The notes: a model not told the origin generated them from the sequence alone. Shown: positions 35,386 to 44,743, counted from the first letter of the stretch. The stretch: 64,000 nucleotides of DNA from Selenomonas sp. (GCA_022482925.1 JAKVOG010000003.1:62001-126000), one strand, 5' to 3'. Numbers and translations are program-made.

Positions 35386-35796
35386 ATGAAAAAAGAAGAA
35401 TTTATGTCGTATCTGCCGAATGGTACTTATGGTATTCTCTCAACGGTGGCTGAAGATGGCCGTCCGGAGGGGCGTGGCTGGGAGTTTCAGTATGAGGAGA
35501 ATGGTCGCTTCTATTTCGGTACAGCCAACACTAAAGCCGTTTACCAGCAGCTGCTGGCGCATCCGAAGGCAGCATTCACCTATATGGAGCCGAAAGGAAA
35601 GTATACGGTCCGTATCAATGGTGAAGTACATTTCGTGACGGATGCCGCCAAGAAAGCCGCCTGCTGGGAAAAGATTGACCCGCTGGTGCAGAAGATGTAT
35701 CAGAGCGTCGAAAATCCGATCTTTGAGATCCTTTATCTGGATGCCTGCAACTGCAAACTGGCCAAAGGATTCAACCCGACTGAAGCAATGGAGTAA
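35386..35796 (+). CDS. Pyridoxamine-5'-phosphate oxidase-family flavin protein
   Basis: A 136-residue split-barrel flavoprotein: GTYGILSTVAEDGRPEGRGWEF (first strands), NGRFYFGTANTKAVYQQLLAHPKAAFTYMEPKGKYTVRINGEVHFV (FMN-binding core), and a Cys-rich end (LDACNCKLAKGF). Small members bind FMN or F420 and reduce unknown small molecules; true vitamin B6 synthesis is unlikely at this length. The ATG at 35386 follows AGGGG. Probably under MarR control. Confidence 0.85.
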   Translation: MKKEEFMSYLPNGTYGILSTVAEDGRPEGRGWEFQYEENGRFYFGTANTKAVYQQLLAHPKAAFTYMEPKGKYTVRINGEVHFVTDAAKKAACWEKIDPLVQKMYQSVENPIFEILYLDACNCKLAKGFNPTEAME

Positions 35797-35815
35797 TTGT
35801 TTCTGGAACAATACA

Positions 35816-35875
35816 AGAAAATCCCGCAGATTCCCTCGTAGGAGGTGGATCTGCGGGATTTTTAGGTCAGGTGGT
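35816..35875. repeat. Duplicated terminator, copy 1 (before the toxin-antitoxin pair)
   Basis: AAAATCCCGCAGAT pairs with ATCTGCGGGATTTT across TCCCTCGTAGGAGGTGG, followed by T-rich sequence. The same loop and stem, then AG[G/A]TCAGG, recur at 36612-36672. Beyond the stem the sequence still resembles the 3' end of the LysR gene at 36660, so the copy includes a remnant of that gene end. Confidence 0.8.
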
Positions 35876-35907
35876 GCTCAACTGAGCAGTTTTTGCAGTA
35901 TGAAGCA

Positions 35908-36285
35908 TTATTGCTGGTGAGCAAGAATCCAATCCCGAAGGCCATCACAATCCAGAACATCAGTTGCTACTTGCAACACAACTTTAATCAAAGCGTCCTG
36001 TGTATAATTTACTTGGATGCCATTGACAGCCAGGAATACGAGCATGGCATGTGCGCCCAGACGTTTGTTGCCATCTACGAATGGATGATTACAAATCAAT
36101 CCGAAGCCAAGCCTGGCTGCTTTTGATTCAACGTCAGGATATTGGCTGATGCCAGCAAATTCCTGCCATGGCGCAGCCAGAGCAGATTCCAGCAGTCCTT
36201 CATCGCGTAGTTCTGTGGAGCCACCACTGGTAGCAATCAGCGCAGCATGCAGGTGCAGTATCTGTTGCTTAGTCAGTTTGATCAT
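35908..36285 (-). CDS. doc: Doc-type (Fic-domain) toxin
   Basis: A 125-residue death-on-curing protein. The active loop is NHPFVDGNKRLGAHAML (Fic motif HxFx[D/N]GNKR). Other Doc marks are LTKQQILHLHAALIATSGG at the start and LRDEGLLESALAAPWQ. Doc phosphorylates elongation factor Tu and stops translation. Its start overlaps the antitoxin stop (ATGA), so the two are translationally coupled. No missing residue is seen. Confidence 0.92.
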   Translation of the reverse strand: MIKLTKQQILHLHAALIATSGGSTELRDEGLLESALAAPWQEFAGISQYPDVESKAARLGFGLICNHPFVDGNKRLGAHAMLVFLAVNGIQVNYTQDALIKVVLQVATDVLDCDGLRDWILAHQQ

Positions 36286-36521
36286 TTAGCCAGAACCTCA
36301 TAAGCTTTTTGATTCCTGGTCATTAGTTGCTGGGAGATGTGATCGATTACTGAATCGTCAGCGATATCTTCACGATCTCCACGGATTTCTGTCAGAATAT
36401 ACTTGGGAGCATTGTTCTTCATAATGATGATAGCGCCTTTTGAATCTGCCAGTTTGGCTACCTTAGAAAAGTTTTGATTCGCTTCGGTCATAGAGACCAT
36501 TGCGCTGGTATCTATTAACAT
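36282..36521 (-). CDS. phd: Phd/YefM-type antitoxin
   Basis: 79 residues: SAMVSMTEANQNFSKVAKLADSKGAIIIMKNNAPKYILTEI is the Phd/YefM DNA-binding fold, followed by a flexible tail that would neutralise the toxin. The ATG at 36521 is preferred because AAAGGCGGTGATTGAT precedes it and the longer frame is hydrophobic nonsense. First gene of the pair, as in phd-doc. Confidence 0.9.
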   Translation of the reverse strand: MLIDTSAMVSMTEANQNFSKVAKLADSKGAIIIMKNNAPKYILTEIRGDREDIADDSVIDHISQQLMTRNQKAYEVLAK

Positions 36522-36611
36522 ATCAATCACCGCCTTTTTCTTTATTGTAGCATATAAAATAGGATAAATATATGCTAGAAATAAATAAAGTGCCGTAGTC
36601 ATTTCTTAATA

Positions 36612-36672
36612 GGAAAAAATGCAGATTCCCTCGTAGAAGGTGGATCTGCGGGACTTTTTTTAGATCAGGCGG
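36612..36672. repeat. Duplicated terminator, copy 2 (after the toxin-antitoxin pair)
   Basis: GCAGATTCCCTCGTAGAAGG then TGGATCTGCGGGACTTTTTTT. Differs from copy 1 (35816) at a handful of positions. It forms the terminator of the leftward LysR gene, whose stop lies inside the repeat at 36660. Confidence 0.8.
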
Positions 36673-37548
36673 GCGATGAGTTTGTCGCGAAAGAGCTGGG
36701 GCACTTTTGAAAGGCGGTGCTTCTGCTTCCAGATCAGATAGACATGAGTGGAAAGCTGCGGCTCCAGCGGTCGAAAGCAGAAGGGGCTGTCAGGGCCGGT
36801 ATAAACCAGCTGGTCCAGGCAAAGCGCATATCCAAGGTATTCTTTTACCATGAGGGAAGCATTGTAGAGCAGATTATAAGTGGCAACGATGTTCAGGTTC
36901 TCAGGCTCTTTCTGCAGCCAGTGATAGAGCTCGTGAGTGGCAAGCGATTGCTGGGATATCATGAGAGGGATGTCCCAGACATCCTGATTCTGGATGGTGG
37001 TTTTCTGGCTAAGGGGAGCATCTTTGCGCATGAGCAGTCCCCAGCGGTCCGGATTCGGGAGTTCCAGCGAGTGGTATTGCTTGATGTCTGATGGTTCGAC
37101 CAGTATGCCGAAATCCAGCAGTCCCTTTTCAAGCCGTTCAATGACATCATCGGCTTTGCCACTGAACAGATGGTAATGGATTTGCGGGTAATCGGCCTGC
37201 AGTTCTTTGGCCAGTTTTGCCAGGGGCTGCAAGGCTGGTGTTTCACCGCTGCCGATATAGATATCACCGGCAATCACATCCCCAATCTGCTGGAAACTCC
37301 TGCTGAGTCCGTTCGGTCAAAGCGGTGATTTCCTCGGCACGTTGGCGCAGGAGCCTGCCGGCGTCTGTGAGCACAGTCTTGCGTTTCCCGCGCTCCAGCA
37401 GTTTGATGCCTAGTTCGTCTTCAAGCTCGGCCAGCTGTCGGGAGAGTGTCGGCTGTGTGATGCACAGGGCCTCAGCGGCCCGTGAGATATTTTCTTCCCG
37501 GGCTACGGCTAAAAAATAGGTTAAGACGCGGAATTCCATGATATTCAT
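36660..37548 (-). pseudogene. LysR-family regulator, one frameshift
   Basis: DNA-binding part: MEFRVLTYFLAVAREENISRAAEALCITQPTLSRQLAELEDELGIKLLERGKRKTVLTDAGRLL. The frame is lost at about 37292, where TTTCCAGCAG should be TTTCAGCAG; then it continues QQIGDVIAGDIYIGSGETPAL through a complete effector domain to the stop at 36660. The gene is divergent from the exported hydrolase at 37881, its likely target. Start is ATG 37548 or 37539. Confidence 0.85.
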
Positions 37549-37560
37549 CAATCCTTTCAC

Positions 37561-37880
37561 TTAGAAACGGTTATGGGTATATCTTTCGTCACATGGGGTG
37601 AATATCCTGCTTAAAACGATGCTTTCCAGGCATCGTTTTTCTTTTGTGGGTATTCTTATGGAAGATTCGATATAGTGCAAGTAAAAAACAGGATTTATTA
37701 TACTTAGAAGGTATAATAAATGATTTTAAATAAGCATTAGACATATTATATGCATTCGGCTAAAATAAAATCAACCTTCAGGGATAGAAGAGACAAGGGG
37801 AAATGCTGACGCATCGAAGTGAAGGCAGTATTGGAATCCGTAAGTATGTGAAACAGAAGTAAGGAAAGAGGAATTTGAAG
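37561..37880 (+). promoter_or_regulatory. 320-base divergent region between LysR and the exported hydrolase
   Basis: No gene is seen. It holds a hairpin AAACGATGC / GCATCGTTT followed by TTCTTTT (37614-37640), possibly an attenuator or small-RNA terminator, and a dyad TTTATTATAC / GTATAATAAA with a 7-base centre (37694-37720) that contains a TATAAT-like -10. The dyad is a candidate LysR operator. Confidence 0.45.
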
Positions 37881-39045
37881 ATGAAAAAATTTAAAAGCAA
37901 GAAATCCATGCTGGCAGCAGCGCTGCTCATTGGGACGATGTCATTTGGCTTTATGGGGATGAATGCAACTGAGGCAGCAACGCCGGCCAAGGTTTTGGCG
38001 CAGGAGTCACAGATGAAGCATTCGTCTATCCAGGAACTCGACAATGATACGCGGGTGTTCAAGGTAGATAAGAACATCGAGGCAAAGAATGTCCGCTTCG
38101 ATAACCGCTATGGCTTTACCGTGGCCGGCCACATGTATCTGCCGAAGAACTTCGATAACAAGAAACAGTATAAGGCGGTTGTGATCAGCGGTCCGTTTGG
38201 CGCGGTCAAGGAGCAGTCCTCAGGGCTCTATGCACAGGAAATGGCTAAGAACGGATTCGTTGCGGTGGCCTTTGATCCGTCGACGACAGGCGAGAGCAGC
38301 GGGACACGCCGTAACATGGGCTCGCCGGAAATCTTTACGGAAGATTTCAGTGCAGCGGTGGATTTTGTTTCGAATCTGAAGTTTGTCAATCCGAATCAGA
38401 TTGGGGCAATCGGCATCTGTGGACTTTCAGGCATGGCATTGACGGCAACGGCAAATGATACACGTATCAAGGCTGTGGCGACCTCGGCGATGTATGATAT
38501 GTCCGAGAGCATCAGCGATCACTACAAAGGTGCGTATTATACGCCGGAGCAGCGTGAAATCGTCAAACAGCATTTGGCAAAGATGCGTGATGAAGAAGCC
38601 AAGACCGGACAGTCCATCCGTGGCTTCCATGAACTGGGCGTAGATGCAAATGGCAGCGTGCAGACCGGTGATACGTTGTTCCCGGATAAGATGCCGGCTG
38701 ATGCAGGCCAGGTTGCCAAGGATTTCTATGATTATTATATTGGCCGGGCCTTTCCATCCACGGGCTATCAATTCCAATAAGTCAGCCTGGGATTCCACGA
38801 CACCGTATGGTTTCTTCAATTTCAATCTGATGGAGAATATCGATCAGATCAGCCCGCGGCCAACTTTGCTGATCACTGGTGAGAAAGCTCATTCCAAGTA
38901 TTTTGCGGATGAAGTCTATGCAAAGCTGAAATCCCCGAAACAGGAAATTGTCGTACCGGGTGCCAGCCACACGGACCTGTACGATCAGATGGACAAGATT
39001 CCGTTTGATAAACTGGTGGCTTTTTTCCAGGATAATCTCAAATAA
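37881..39045 (+). pseudogene. Exported alpha/beta hydrolase, one frameshift
   Basis: Signal peptide KKFKSKKSMLAAALLIGTMSFGFMGMNATEAA. Hydrolase body: AGHMYLPKNFDNKKQYKAVVISGPFGAVKEQ, AFDPSTTGESSGTRRNMGSPEIFTEDFSAAVDFVSNL, ICGLSGMALTATA (nucleophile elbow with Ser), and GASHTDLYDQM (His). Similar to the YcjY/acetyl-xylan-esterase-like group. An extra C near 38754 (TTTCCATCC for TTTCATCC) breaks the frame; corrected, it reads GRAFHPRAINSNKSAWDSTTPYGFFNFNLMENID. About 387 residues when intact. Probably activated by the divergent LysR protein. Confidence 0.85.
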
Positions 39046-39128
39046 TTATTCAACTTAATGTGCACATGCCCCTGCTATTCAGTGTAGCGGGGGCATTGTT
39101 GTAAAAAATCGAAATACCTGCTGAATAT

Positions 39129-39161
39129 CCTTGACTTGGAGTTAAGTCAAGGGTATACGAT
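39129..39161 (+). promoter_or_regulatory. MerR-type promoter of the DUF4405-reductase operon
   Basis: A near-perfect dyad with arms CCTTGACTT (39129-39137) and AAGTCAAGG (39144-39152). The -35 TTGACT (39131) and -10 TACGAT (39156) are 19 bp apart. It shares TTGACTTGGAGT with the element at 59824 and the design with 5161. Confidence 0.78.
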
Positions 39162-39196
39162 GGGAAATAGAGAACGGCATTGAAGGAGGAGAGAGA

Positions 39197-39887
39197 ATGA
39201 AACGATTTGTTTTGGATATAGCGATGTTGATCGTGATCGTGGTCACGATGGGGTTCCATTTTCTGCCGCAGATGTGGCATGAGGTGCTGGGACTGATTCT
39301 GCTGGCCGGGGTATGCTGGCATCTGGGATTGAATCATCGGTGGTTCGGCAGCATGCTTCGCGGTAAATGGAACCGGCTGCGGCTGTTGCAGACTGCGTTG
39401 GGGTGGCTGCTGGTCGTATGTTTCTTGATTACGATCGGTGACCGGCATCATTATTTCGAATTACGTGTTCAAGGATCTGTGGGTGGGGGTTCCCCTGCAT
39501 CGCAGCATCTTCGTGCATCAGCTGCATATTGCCAGTGCGTATCTTATGGTGATCCTGGGTGGCATGCATCTGGGGATGCATTGGCCGGCACTTTGGCAGC
39601 GCATCCGGAGATTACCGGTCATCGGGCAGTTGGACCATCATCCATCCGTACGTTTCTGGGTGCTGGTGCTTATCGGCTGGGCTGGTGTACTGGCCTCGCG
39701 TCTGGATCATGTTGGTGACCGTCTGGTCATGAAGCATATCTTCGGCACGGCAGCATCTCATTTGCCGAATGGTGTGTACTATCTGCTGCTGTTGTGTGTG
39801 TTCGGGTTATATGCAACCGGCTTTTATTATCTGCAGAAAAGATTGCAGCGTCGGGCAATGGAACGGATGGGAGGCAGAAACAAATGA
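39197..39887 (+). pseudogene. DUF4405-like membrane protein with haem-type histidines, one frameshift
   Basis: Four or five helices. His-rich helix motifs WHEVLGLILLAGVCWHLGLNH and FVHQLHIASAYLMVILGGMHLGMHW resemble the bis-His b-type haem sites of small cytochrome b-like proteins. An extra C near 39436 (ACGATCGGTG for ACGATGGTG) breaks the frame; corrected, it reads CFLITMVTGIIISNYVFKDLWVG. About 230 residues. Its stop overlaps the next gene (ATGA), so it is coupled to the Tat-type reductase, for which it could be the membrane electron donor. Confidence 0.78.
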
Positions 39888-41126
39888 AGAGACGGTCTTT
39901 TATCAAAGGATTAGGGATAGGCGCTGTAGGTGCGGCACTCGGCACTTATGATTTTGACAGCCTGCTCAACCGTGGGAAATGAGTCTGGCCCGGCTAAGGG
40001 ATCTGGTCAGTCAGCTGTTGCTGAAATGATCTATCGGGAGATTCCCCATAGCGGGCAGAAAGTCAGCGCGATATCGCTGGGCGTAGGGTCCCTGCATGAG
40101 TCATCGGATGCTGAGGTGGAGCGGATCGTAGACTATGCATTGGGCAGTGGCATCAATCTGGTTGATATGATCATGCCGACCGCCGGGCCGGCTGAAGCCA
40201 TCGGGCGGGGGCATGAAGAGCCGCCGCAAGGACGTGATTGCACAGCTCCATATTGGGTTCCTATTATAATATGGCTGGTGTCACGGATCGGACGCGGAAT
40301 CTGCAGGAGACGAAAAAAGGGATTTGAGGAGCAGCTGCGGCTGTTTGGCAGCGGTGACAGTGATATCGGGATGATCCATTATGTCGATCAGAATGATGAT
40401 TATGATGCCATGCTCAATAATGGTCTGCTGGATTATGCGGTCAAACTCAAAGAGGCTGGGACAATCCGTTACATTGGTTTTTCCTCACATTCGGTTGAGA
40501 TCAGCCAGCGTTTCCTTGCAACCGGGCTGATTGATGTGTTTATGTTCAGTCTGAACCCTGCATATGACTTCGAGAATACGTCAGAAGGGCTGCGGGTTGC
40601 TGCGGACCGGGCGGCTTTGTATGCGGAGGCAGAAAAACGCGGGGCGGCGATTACGGTCATGAAATGCTATGGTGGCGGGCAGCTGCTGTCGGCGACGGAC
40701 AGTCCTTTTGGACAGGCGATGTCGACTGCTCAGTGTGTGCAGTACTGCCTGGACTGGCCAGCGGTTATTTCCTGCGTGGCCGGGGTAAAGAATATGAAGG
40801 AAATGCAATCTTCGCTGGAGTATCTGGCAGTAAGTCCGACTGACCGCGAGTATCGTGCGGTGCTCAGTTCCGGGGCTGCCGCCATGGAAGGTGTCTGCAT
40901 TTACTGTAACCACTGCCTGCCGTGCCCGGTAGGCATCAATATCGGTGATGTCAACAAGTATTATGATCTGGCAAAGAACGGCGACGCGCTGGCCAGAGAT
41001 CATTATTCATCGCTCAGCCGCTGGGCTTCTGACTGCAATGAATGCGGCGAATGTGAGCCACGCTGCCCATTCCACGTGAAGGTGCGTGACCGCATGAAAG
41101 AGATCGCGGCCTATATGGGGAAATGA
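39884..41126 (+). pseudogene. Tat-exported aldo/keto reductase with 4Fe-4S tail, four single-base insertions
   Basis: Starts KRRSFIKGLGIGAVGAALG, a clear twin-arginine signal. Four +1 insertions interrupt it: A-run 39977-39979, G-run 40207-40211, C at 40260-40261 and A at 40322. Removing them gives a smooth family sequence, for example AIGRGMKSRRKDVIAQLHIGF, then YYNMAGVTDRTRNLQETKKGFEEQLR. The barrel continues IGMIHYVDQNDDY, IRYIGFSSHS and VMKCYGGG. The tail has CIYCNHCLPCPVGINIGDVNKYYDLA and CNECGECEPRCPFHVKV, two cluster sites. A paralogue of 5243-6632. Confidence 0.82.
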
Positions 41127-41222
41127 TGATCGTTGGAAGGATTGGACAATAGGAGGGATTTTGTTGTTTAAACAGACCATTAGTATTATGGTATTAGGCT
41201 TGTTTGTAACCGGTCTGGTCTA

Positions 41223-42571
41223 GATAGTGTCAAGTTAATTGTGTAAACGTTCCTGCAAGTATTCCGCGCTGTTCTCACCGGTCAGGATCATCGAACATGC
41301 TTAATAAATCGCTTTCAGCTGCATTAAATCCAAGATGGACACGTGCTGATTGTTTCCGGTTATAATCACTGTAATATGTACAGACGAACCGCTCTAGTGA
41401 CGCCTCATTCGGAAATTGCTCCTTCAGCTTTGCATGGTGCTTAAGGCCTTTGTTGTTATTCTCGATGAGGTTGGAAGTGTAGACACTGCGATGGATGCTG
41501 GACGGAAAGCGGTAAAATTCAAAGAGCCCTTCCTGACTGGCAAACATATTTGCAAGTTTAGGATACTTTGAGGCCCATTTATCAAGGAACCTGCCAAGAT
41601 TTTCCATAGCAGACTTCGCGTCTTCAGCTCGGTATACCAACTTGAAATCTGCTAAGATTTCCTTACGGAATTTAGGCCGGACCAGTCGCGAAATCGTGCG
41701 TGCAAGATGTACATAGCAATACTGATGCTTTGCCTTTGGAAACAACTCCAGAAGCTTCTCACGAATTCCTGAAAGGCCGTCCGTAACGAAGAGCAGCACA
41801 TCCTCCAGACCACGAGCCTGCAACTTATGAAAAAGGTCTTCATAATTACTTGCTGACTCTGTCGGATATACGCTGTACTCCAATACTTCCTTGTGCCCAT
41901 CCGGCGTAATTCCAAGGATAACATGCAAAGCCTCTTTAGCAACACTATCCCGTCTGAGATTCAGATACGTGGCATCGCAGTAAATGACGGCATACCGGCC
42001 GCTGACCTTGCGGCTATGGAATTCTGCTACCTGCGTTTCTACAGCGCTAGCAATATTTGACACGGTCTGCGGCGTGTAGTACTGTCCGTACATCTGCTCA
42101 ACCAGGTCGCTGATCTGGCGTGTGGTGACTCCATGCTGATAGAGCTGGATGATGGTAGTTTCCAAAGCGTCGTCCTGCCGTTTGCGCTCAGGTACGGTCT
42201 GTTGTTGGAAAAGCCCATTGCGGTCACGCGGAATCTGAAGCTGAAGCAGACCATATTCCGTATGGAACTCACGTGGATAAAAACCATTCCGGCTGTTGCC
42301 GGAGCCCCAGCCATTGGAGCTATGTTTCTCATAGCCCAAAAAGCTGGACAGTTCAGCCTTAAGCAGCTGATTGATGGCATCTTCTAGTTCCTGGCGAAAA
42401 ACATCTTCAACGGAACGTTTTGCTACTAGCGCTTGCATGAGTTTTGTGTTAAGATTTGACATTAGGGAACCTCGTTTCTGTAGTGTCTTGGTTTGCACTT
42501 AACACTATACAGGAATGAGGTTCCTTTTTCTATGGGCCTCTTAAAGTTTACACAAGTTATTTTACACTATC
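41223..42571 (-). mobile_element. IS256-family element, copy B
   Basis: 1349 bp. Ends GATAGTGTCAAG (left) and, complemented, GATAGTGTAAAAT (right), both with TGTGTAAAC further in. Flanks CTGGTCTA (41215-41222) and CTGGTCTC (42572-42579) form an 8-bp repeat with one mismatch. Confidence 0.9.
41275..42462 (-). CDS. IS256-family transposase (copy B)
   Basis: About 395 residues: SSFLGYEKHSSNG, LQIPRDRNGLF, the DDE set in AVIYCDATYLNLR, LLFVTDGLSGIREKL and YTSNLIENNNKGLKHHAK. Shares perhaps 60% with copy A, so the two elements arrived separately. Start at 42462 has GAGGTTCCCTA before it. Intact. Confidence 0.94.
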   Translation of the reverse strand: MSNLNTKLMQALVAKRSVEDVFRQELEDAINQLLKAELSSFLGYEKHSSNGWGSGNSRNGFYPREFHTEYGLLQLQIPRDRNGLFQQQTVPERKRQDDALETTIIQLYQHGVTTRQISDLVEQMYGQYYTPQTVSNIASAVETQVAEFHSRKVSGRYAVIYCDATYLNLRRDSVAKEALHVILGITPDGHKEVLEYSVYPTESASNYEDLFHKLQARGLEDVLLFVTDGLSGIREKLLELFPKAKHQYCYVHLARTISRLVRPKFRKEILADFKLVYRAEDAKSAMENLGRFLDKWASKYPKLANMFASQEGLFEFYRFPSSIHRSVYTSNLIENNNKGLKHHAKLKEQFPNEASLERFVCTYYSDYNRKQSARVHLGFNAAESDLLSMFDDPDR

Positions 42572-42760
42572 CTGGTCTCTATACGGGGCTATGCTTTAAT
42601 TGCATGATCAGTCATGATTCCGTTTCACAGGAGGATTATGCGAGGATGGCGCAGGAGATCGTTGACCAGAGCCTGGAGCCATGAAATAATAAGTATGGAT
42701 ATTTTTAATTGGCAAACGTGAATGCAGGGCACAGGTTTTTTTCCGCGCCAGGAGGTATTT

Positions 42761-42840
42761 ATGCGACAAAGAAATGTATGGGTGAGGATAGCGGGTATCA
42801 TCACGATGACCATGCTGCTATTGGCAGGCTGGTCTGCTTT
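42761..42840 (+). pseudogene. Start of a secreted or membrane protein gene, cut by a group II intron
   Basis: CCAGGAGGTATTT precedes an ATG that opens RQRNVWVRIAGIITMTMLLLAGWSAL, a signal-anchor-like stretch. The group II intron begins at 42841 and the continuation is not found after it. Product unknown. Confidence 0.5.
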
Positions 42841-44743
42841 GTGCGCCCGGCATGGGCGCACTCTAATGGGTGAAAGTCCCTAGACTACCCGGTAGCGGGA
42901 AGGTCATAGCTGAACACCAAGGGTGTCCATCGTGAGGTGGAATCTGAAGGAAGGTGTAAGCAAATCTCTGGTCTGACGAACAGAAATCACATAAGGCTAA
43001 TTCATGAGGATAAGGCCGCAAACCAGGCCAAAGTCCAATAGCTACACGGAATCATGGATAGTAAATGTGGCAGACACATGGAGAGAAAGAGTGCGTTCTT
43101 ACCCGGGGAGGTCTCACGGACATGACCAATGTCATATAATATTGGCGGTCATGGTTGAAACAAGATTTACCGTGAGAAGTCAGCTGGGGTCATAGTACGA
43201 GGTGGGCTATAGGCCATCTCGGAAGGACCGAACCTTAGGAGATGTCAATAAATGAATGTAACCAAGCAGAATGACAAAGGCAGAAAACTTCATAATGAGG
43301 ACTGCCCGCAAAAGGTAGCTGCGGAACAGCAAGGATATGCGGGAGTGCCTGTTTCTGTGAGGATTGCTGAATTGAGCGGCATCATTGCAGACTTGCCAAC
43401 GGACAGTCTGTTGAAGCGGATTATCTCAAGAGACAACATGAATGTTGCCTACCAAAAGGTAAAATCCAATCGAGGAGCAGGCGGAATCGACAAGATGAGC
43501 GTAGATGAGCTTCTGCCGTATCTTAGAGAGCACCGCTTGAGCCTCCTTCAGCAGATAAAGGACGGCAAATATAAGCCGAACCCTGTCCGTCGGGTAGAAA
43601 TACCCAAAGAAGAAAAAGGCAAATACCGAAAACTGGGAATACCGACAGTAGTAGACAGGGTGATACAACAGGCCATAGCCCAAGTGCTCACCCCTATCTA
43701 CGAACCGCAATTCTCAGAATCCAGCTTCGGCTTCAGGCCGGGGCGTGGAGCCCATGACGCCCTACGGCAATGCCAGAAATATGCGAATGAAGGCTATGTC
43801 TACGTAGTAGATATGGACTTGGAGAAGTTCTTCGATACAGTCTGCCAGAGCAAGCTGATAGAAGTCCTTTCCCGAAGCATAAAAGACGGCAGGGTCATAT
43901 CGCTGATTCACAAGTATCTCAATGCAGGAGTAATCCGGCAGGGAGTCTTTGAACGTAGTGAGCAGGGAGTACCGCAGGGAGGGCCGTTAAGCCCTCTGTT
44001 AAGCAACGTCATGTTGAACGAACTGGACAAGGAACTGGAAAAGCGTAACCACAAATTTGTGAGATACGCAGATGACTGCATGATACTGTGCAAGAGCAGG
44101 AGAAGTGCAGAAAGAACCCTGACCAGCACAATCCGATTCATAGAAGGGAAACTGTTCCTAAAAGTGAACCGTGAGAAGACCAGCGTGGCACACATTTCCC
44201 GAGTGAAGTATCTTGGTTATGGCTTCTACCGTTACAAAGGCGAATGCCGTTTCAAGGTACACCAGAAGTCGCTAGTGAAGATGAAGAACCGCCTCCGGGT
44301 GCTGACGAACCGGAGGAAGGCTATAAGCAACGAAGATAGACCGCTTATGCTGAGCAGATTTATAAAAGGCTGGGTAAACTACTTCAAGCTGGCGGACATG
44401 AAGGGAATGCTTAAGCAGGTAGATGAATGGCTTCGCAGAAGGATACGGGCAATCTACTGGAAACAGTGGAAGAAGGTTAGGACAAGGTACCGAATGATTA
44501 GGCAGTACAAATTGCCGGAATGGAAGGTACATGAACTTGCCAACTGCCGAAAGGGGATATGGAGAGCGGCAGTAATGCTGAACTCAGTCCTCACAAACAA
44601 AGAAATAGCCCGACAAGGCTATATAGCCATGTCGAGCTATTATGAGCAAGTATGTGAAAACTAAGGAACCGCCGTGTACCGAACGGTACGCACGGTGGTG
44701 TGAGAGGTCGGCTGGTCAAACAATGGTCAGCCTCCTACTCGAT
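42841..44743 (+). mobile_element. Group II intron
   Basis: Begins GTGCGCCCGGCATGGGCGCA, the conserved 5' start of bacterial group II introns, followed by about 400 bases of structured RNA, the maturase gene, and a domain V-like hairpin CCGCCGTGTACC-GAAC-GGTACGCACGGTGG near 44670. It ends CCTCCTACTCGAT at 44743. The flanks do not belong to one gene (a signal-peptide start on the left, a leftward LysR on the right). Confidence 0.9.
43252..44664 (+). CDS. ltrA: Group II intron reverse transcriptase/maturase
   Basis: 470 residues. Reverse transcriptase blocks: NMNVAYQKVKSNRGAGGIDKMS, KYRKLGIPTVVDRVIQQAIAQVL, SSFGFRPGRGAHDAL, YVVDMDLEKFFDTV (first Asp), QGVPQGGPLSPLLSNVMLNELD and the catalytic RYADDCMIL. 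Maturase domain X follows (FIKGWVNYFKLADMKGML, DEWLRRRIRAIYWKQWK). No HNH endonuclease domain is seen at the C-terminus. Intact. Confidence 0.96.
   Translation: MNVTKQNDKGRKLHNEDCPQKVAAEQQGYAGVPVSVRIAELSGIIADLPTDSLLKRIISRDNMNVAYQKVKSNRGAGGIDKMSVDELLPYLREHRLSLLQQIKDGKYKPNPVRRVEIPKEEKGKYRKLGIPTVVDRVIQQAIAQVLTPIYEPQFSESSFGFRPGRGAHDALRQCQKYANEGYVYVVDMDLEKFFDTVCQSKLIEVLSRSIKDGRVISLIHKYLNAGVIRQGVFERSEQGVPQGGPLSPLLSNVMLNELDKELEKRNHKFVRYADDCMILCKSRRSAERTLTSTIRFIEGKLFLKVNREKTSVAHISRVKYLGYGFYRYKGECRFKVHQKSLVKMKNRLRVLTNRRKAISNEDRPLMLSRFIKGWVNYFKLADMKGMLKQVDEWLRRRIRAIYWKQWKKVRTRYRMIRQYKLPEWKVHELANCRKGIWRAAVMLNSVLTNKEIARQGYIAMSSYYEQVCEN

Larger units (their letters stand above)
41164..42684 (+). pseudogene. 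Small exported protein gene interrupted by IS256
   Basis: After AGGAGG a TTG start (41164) gives FKQTISIMVLGLFVTGLV, a signal-peptide-like stretch, which is cut by the IS256 element at 41223. Past the element only short frames remain; one of them ends SVSQEDYARMAQEIVDQSLEP at 42684. The product is not recognised and the joining frame is not clear. By position, behind the Tat-type reductase, it belonged to the same unit. Confidence 0.35.

Noticed and set aside
37614-37640. Terminator of an upstream rightward gene
   Set aside because: No rightward gene ends here; the hairpin lies inside the divergent LysR-hydrolase region, so it is listed only as a possible attenuator.
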